This document shows, in pieces, positions 59,951-64,000 of a DNA stretch of 64,000 bases. Made by a program: the position numbers and the translations under genes. How positions within the stretch are numbered: position 1 is the stretch's first letter; each line of letters opens with the position of its first letter. The stretch is from Echiichthys vipera (taxonomy: Eukaryota; Chordata; Actinopteri; Perciformes; Trachinidae), in assembly GCA_963691815.1 (NCBI GenBank), contig OY829650.1:5608172-5672171 (forward strand), in the 5' to 3' direction. The notes beneath the pieces are model-generated. The model had not been told where the DNA came from. It searched no databases and saw only the letters and a program-made list of their open reading frames with translations.

Positions 59951-60410
59951 TCGTCTCTTCTCTCAGCAGCATGTTGTACAGTCTGGGTCTCTCTCTGGGG
60001 GCTGCACACTGTGTATATATGCCTGGGATGGCAGACAGGCCTGACCCACTTACCAAACGCTTTTCTCCCCCTCCTTCTTCACTCCATCTCTCACTACCCG
60101 TCGTTGACTCGCCGTGCATTTGTATGCATCTCTATCACTCGGCTGTTTGGTATGTATGTCCCATAAGTCCATCCGTCTCATTTTCCCTGTGTTTTTTTCC
60201 CCCTAGAATGATGCGGGGCTTAGCTATTTGCATTTGAGGGGTGTTTTACAGGATGCCACACTCACACGTAAACACACTCCTAGCCCCTGCTAGAGACACA
60301 CTCAGACATTCAGTGTGTGCAGCATCTAAAGATAGAAGACGAAGACAGACGAGTGAGGATAAGAAAGATGCAAACATCACCGGGCAAGAGACGTCATGGT
60401 GGACATCAGG
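59951..60410. other. unannotated stretch, no gene seen
   Basis: C/T-rich at 60060-60200. No exon or family recognised. Confidence 0.5.
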
Positions 60411-60451
60411 GTGTGTGTCTGTGTGTGTGTGTGTGCGTGTGTGTGTGTGTG

Positions 60452-60487
<36 letters not shown>
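60411..60487. repeat. (GT)n microsatellite
   Basis: GT repeat with two GC interruptions. Confidence 0.96.
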
Positions 60488-60489
<2 letters not shown>

Positions 60490-61164
60490 GCAGACACACC
60501 TTAACAAAAAGTGTTTAAAGACTGTGTGCAGAAAGACAAAAATGCACAAACTGTTCTTTTAGTGAGTGTGTGCGTTTGTGTGTTGTGATGGATGACTGAC
60601 TGAAGCCAGCCCTTGATAGAGAAACGAGACAGTAATACCCAAACTCAATTAGCCCTGCTGTGTGCGTCTGTGTGGGGCGAAGCCTCTGGCCCGTCACTTA
60701 CAGCACAGAGAGACTCATAAATCCTGATTATTTTAGCTAACGAGAACTCGCGCTCATCTCAATAAATCACAGGTAAGTGCATCCAAAGATAATCAAACAG
60801 CCGCATTCAAACTGGACGGGCAGTGTACGCACACTCGCACCGAGACACGTATACATGCATCGGCAGCCAGGTTGTTTTCTCAAGCAAAAGTTAATAAAGC
60901 TTCACATCTGAGAAAACCACCGGTGGCACAGTCTCGACACTGACAGACAGGACACACGCATTCTGCAGACCCCAATTAGTTGACCCTAAACTTAACACAC
61001 ACACACTCTTTTTGGTCTCTTTCTCTCACACACATCTGTTTCCTCATCGCCCAAAAATGGTTCATGTGCAAAGAATATCACTTTACTCAGCTCGGCAGGT
61101 TTTGGGTGTTTGGCTATAGTTTTCAAACTTGGTAAAATACTGTAGCCTTTTTTTTTTTTTTTTG
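60488..61164. other. unannotated stretch, no gene seen
   Basis: Short CA tract (about 60994-61008) and a T run at 61148-61163. Nothing else recognised. Confidence 0.5.
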
Positions 61165-61745
61165 ACATTTCAGGAAATACACCTTTTCACTTTATTTCCA
61201 AGAGACTGAGAAAACAAATACTATTCTCATGTCTGCACACTAATAAAGAAGCTTGTCAGCAGGCGCTTACCTTAGCTTAGCTTTAAGATTGGAAACGGGG
61301 CCAAATAATTAGCCTAACTCTGTCCAAAAATAACAAATCCACCTACCAGCACCCCTAAAGCTTAATAATCAATACCTGTATGTTATATCCTGTTTGTTTA
61401 ATCTGTACAAAAACTGAAATGTTAAAGTGAAAAGGTTCTGGCTCTATGTGCTAAAGTTATAGCTTGGTTTATGGGTTAGCAATGCATCAACATAGCGGCT
61501 AATGTGTTAGCTGATGAGCTTTAGATGTGGTCCTGGGTGGATTTTGCTACTGGACAGAGCCAGGCCACCTGTTTCCACTCTCTGTGCTTAGCTAGCCTAA
61601 GCTAAGCTAAGCTAAGCTTTGCAGCTCCTTGCTAAGACGCTCCTAGCTTCTTATATACCGTACTACAGATGTGAGATTGTCAATCTCCTCATCTAAATCT
61701 CAGAAAGCGACCGCATTTCCCAAAATATGGAAATAGTTCTTTGAA
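61165..61745 (+). repeat. palindromic dispersed repeat (family A), long copy
   Basis: The left end TTTCAGGAAATACACCTTTT and the reverse complement of the right end (TTTTGGGAAATGCGG) are diverged inverted repeats. Inside are TCTCATGTCTGCACACTAAT, TTAGCTTAGC, CTAACTCTGTCCAAAAATAA, CTACCAGCACCCCTAAAGCT, TGTTTGTTTAATCTGTACAA and the CTAAGCTAAGCTAAGCTAAG run (61591-61616). I know this word order from percomorph genomes. Related to 30880-31163 and 11810-12105. Confidence 0.75.
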
Positions 61746-63395
61746 AGGTTTGTATGAAAGTGGCATCAGAATCCCAATGTTTCTGGTACTTGATGTAGCC
61801 TAGCCATCTGCACTGTGTATATGAGGATACTAGCCGTGACAGATGTAATATGTCACTCTCACACACACTCGAACCGGCTCATTTCTTATGAATTATAGTG
61901 GAATGGATTTAGGAGAACCCACCGTGGGAAGCTTCAGTCATTTTAGTGGCGGCATTAGCCTGAACCCAGGCTGCTCCCTCTGGCCAACACTCGACCCAAG
62001 TCTGGTAGCTGTTATTCCTGCTTCGAAATCTCTTCACAACATGTAATCTAATCTCTCTCTCTAATTCGTCCGACCTGTGGCTGTAACTGTGGTTTTGGAG
62101 AGAGCCGAGTCCGGGGTTGATTCCATGAGGTCAATGTGGAACCGTAACCACAACCTCTACCTCTCTTCCATCTTTGCTTCTTCTCAGCGTTGACCACAGT
62201 GCTTCTCTCCTACTCTCTCTGAGCTGTCAGTCATCTGTCTTCGCATCATCCCTCCAAATAACACACACAGACACAGACACGGTGTTGCTATTGAAGCTCG
62301 ACGACCTGGTTGTGTCTGGGTATCTATATGCTGGATTTTGTACCCAGAACGGGTCAAGTGGACCTTGTTCTGGGGGCCAAACAAACAAGATGACGCAGTG
62401 TGAGCAAAGAGAAAACACGCACGCACACAACCCCTATACATTCACCTTGATCTGTCTTTACCCTTCTCCTTACACACACACACACACTCAGACACACTGG
62501 TGTATAAGCCAGAGCCGGAGGCAGCGTAACAACATCAAAGATTGAGCAAGTTGCGGTGGGAGGAAATTGCTGCTCCACCTCGGTCTGGCAGGATGACATC
62601 AGAGGCGTGGGTGGCAAAGGGGTCTCAGGGCCTGCAGCGCAAGGCGTTGTTGGGGGAGAGGACAGGACAAGAGGGGGAGGAATCGGGTCGGACGGAGAAG
62701 GTTAGCTCCTATCATTAACAACCCTGACGTCATGGCATAACATGGGAAATGGCCGGGGGAGAAGGTTTGGATGTGACCGGGGAAAGTTTGGGAATAAATT
62801 TGCATTGACTAACGCGCTTTGGCTCAACGTCTGCGATTGAGATGAGAACTGACGTTTAGGGGTGTGGGATGTAACAAAATCCACCGGTTTTGGGAGTTCA
62901 AATATTTTCAGGCACGGTTTTAGTGTCATTCCTGTCAAACATTAAAACTAGACTAAGAAAATCTCCATTACAAACAACAACTTCGTAAACAATCCAGCAC
63001 ACCGGCCTTTATACTGTAACAAAATGATAAATCAGCAGATGACATTTGTAATCCGTCCACGGCATCAATTGCGTAGCCGTTTATTCAGTAGAAAATAGCC
63101 GTCTACTGCCAGGACAAATATCACATCTATATACTGCAAATGTAATTTTCCCCGACTCGTTCTTGTTATTGCATTTTTCCAGTCAATACTCTCCTGATTC
63201 TGAGGATTCTGAAAGGGGGAAGAAAAAAAGGCACGGCGAGGCACTTTTGAAAATGAGCTGTACAATTGATATCTTGTCAGCGTTGTATTATGTTCCTAAT
63301 GATGATGACACACGACTTGTCTAGTGGCGGGGGAATAGGCACTCAAGGTTTTTACATTTATATAAATGTATTGACTGTGCTCTGTGCTCCTGCAG
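61746..63395. other. unannotated stretch, no gene seen
   Basis: CA words near 62262-62280 and 62472-62490. The 123-codon frame at 62174-62545 has no domain. Confidence 0.5.
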
Positions 63396-63454
63396 CGATG
63401 TTGACAAAGTGGATCACTGATGGTAGCAGATGGGTTACACTCGGTTTGAATGAG
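63396..63454 (+). other. possible small exon, unidentified
   Basis: A pyrimidine-containing tract ending TGTGCTCCTGCAG is followed by 59 bases open in one frame (AMLTKWITDGSRWVTLGLNE) and then GAG|GTATGT, a strong splice donor. The frame is also open outside the proposed exon (63266-63541). I do not recognise the peptide, and such acceptor-donor pairs arise by chance in 64 kb. Confidence 0.2.
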
Positions 63455-64000
63455 GTATGTGGAGCTAATACGCCATCTTGTGGAGGATTAAGAGAAGAGA
63501 TGCCTTTTGAAAAAGATTTAGTCATACATATACATACATAGCATATTATAAGCATATATATATGGATTTTTTAGGTCACTTGTTTTTGTTTTATACCAAA
63601 ATACCACCAGGAAACCATTACTCAACAGCTGATATGACATTTCTGCTCAGAACGAACCTTTATTTGATTCAGTTTTTCCACAAACAAAGACAAAAGGTGA
63701 GATGTGACTGGTTTTATTACCAATTAGTATAAATACAGATGAAGTTGTAAATGAACGCAAGGAAAGAAAACACGCATCAGTTGTAACTTGCAAAGTACCG
63801 CAGTCAATTTAGCTAAAACAAATACAAAAAAACGACCCACATCAATGTGTCAAAGTCAAAATAACCCTCATCATTAAACAAACAGCCTACTGCAATGAAT
63901 TAGCATTAAAACCAAAGGCAATGCTAAGACAAATGAGTCAGAATGAGTAATGTGGCCAAAACTAGCCCCAAAGTGTAATTTTCATTGAAAAGATTTATGA
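63455..64000. other. unannotated stretch, no gene seen
   Basis: AT-rich with ATACATATA words near 63525-63560. No family or exon recognised. Confidence 0.5.

Overview
This window looks like gene-poor nuclear DNA from a spiny-rayed teleost fish. It is extremely rich in long (CA)n/(GT)n and (CT)n tracts, and it carries tRNA-derived SINEs, small DNA transposons (pogo-like, PIF/Harbinger-like, hAT-like), a DIRS-type retroelement remnant, a solo LTR and decayed LINE ends of kinds typical of bony fish. I found no complete protein-coding gene, no intact tRNA or rRNA gene and no CRISPR array. Most long open frames are translations of microsatellites or of purine- or pyrimidine-rich tracts.

Layout: 1-8.3 kb is mostly unannotatable single-copy DNA with microsatellites. 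A pogo-like MITE lies at 8.3-9.0 kb. A decayed dispersed repeat lies at 11.8-12.1 kb and a dense CA/GT cluster at 15.1-17.1 kb. A Harbinger-like MITE (17.7-18.3 kb) is followed by two SINEs of different families (19.1-19.75 kb), a LINE 3' end (21.4-21.9 kb) and a 336-bp tandem duplication (23.9-24.6 kb). The second and third Harbinger-like copies lie at 27.2-27.9 and 33.9-34.4 kb. Between them are a possible coding exon (28.7-28.8 kb, minus strand), a SINE fragment, two dispersed repeats and a triplet of very long dinucleotide tracts (33.0-33.4 kb). A solo LTR (34.8-35.3 kb), a SINE fragment, a second LINE end (36.7-37.0 kb) and a hAT element inserted into an older repeat (37.8-38.4 kb) follow. 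After a quiet stretch come another dispersed repeat (42.5 kb), a pogo-like element that keeps an open DNA-binding-domain frame (43.3-43.8 kb), SINEs at 45.0 and 46.7 kb, and the DIRS-type pseudogene (about 47.2-49.1 kb). The last 15 kb hold paired CA/GT tracts (50.6-50.8 kb), two full-length SINEs (53.8 and 57.0 kb), an inverted-repeat element with a minisatellite core (54.8-55.2 kb), a third copy of a palindromic dispersed repeat (61.2-61.7 kb) and a weak exon candidate (63.4 kb).

The best-supported statements are the transposon calls that have both terminal structure and a target-site duplication. These are TTA for two Harbinger-like copies, TA for the pogo-like copies, a near-perfect 8 bp for the hAT copy, 5 bp for the solo LTR, and a perfect 15 bp for one SINE. 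Three short minus- or plus-strand segments have coding-like features but no recognised homologue; if real, the window lies inside or next to a gene with large introns. I did not find a convincing new biological system. The most unusual items are the pogo-like element that retains only an intact Brinker/pogo-type DNA-binding domain, the 336-bp tandem duplication whose frame stays open by a compensated frameshift, and the candidate coding exon at 28.7 kb.
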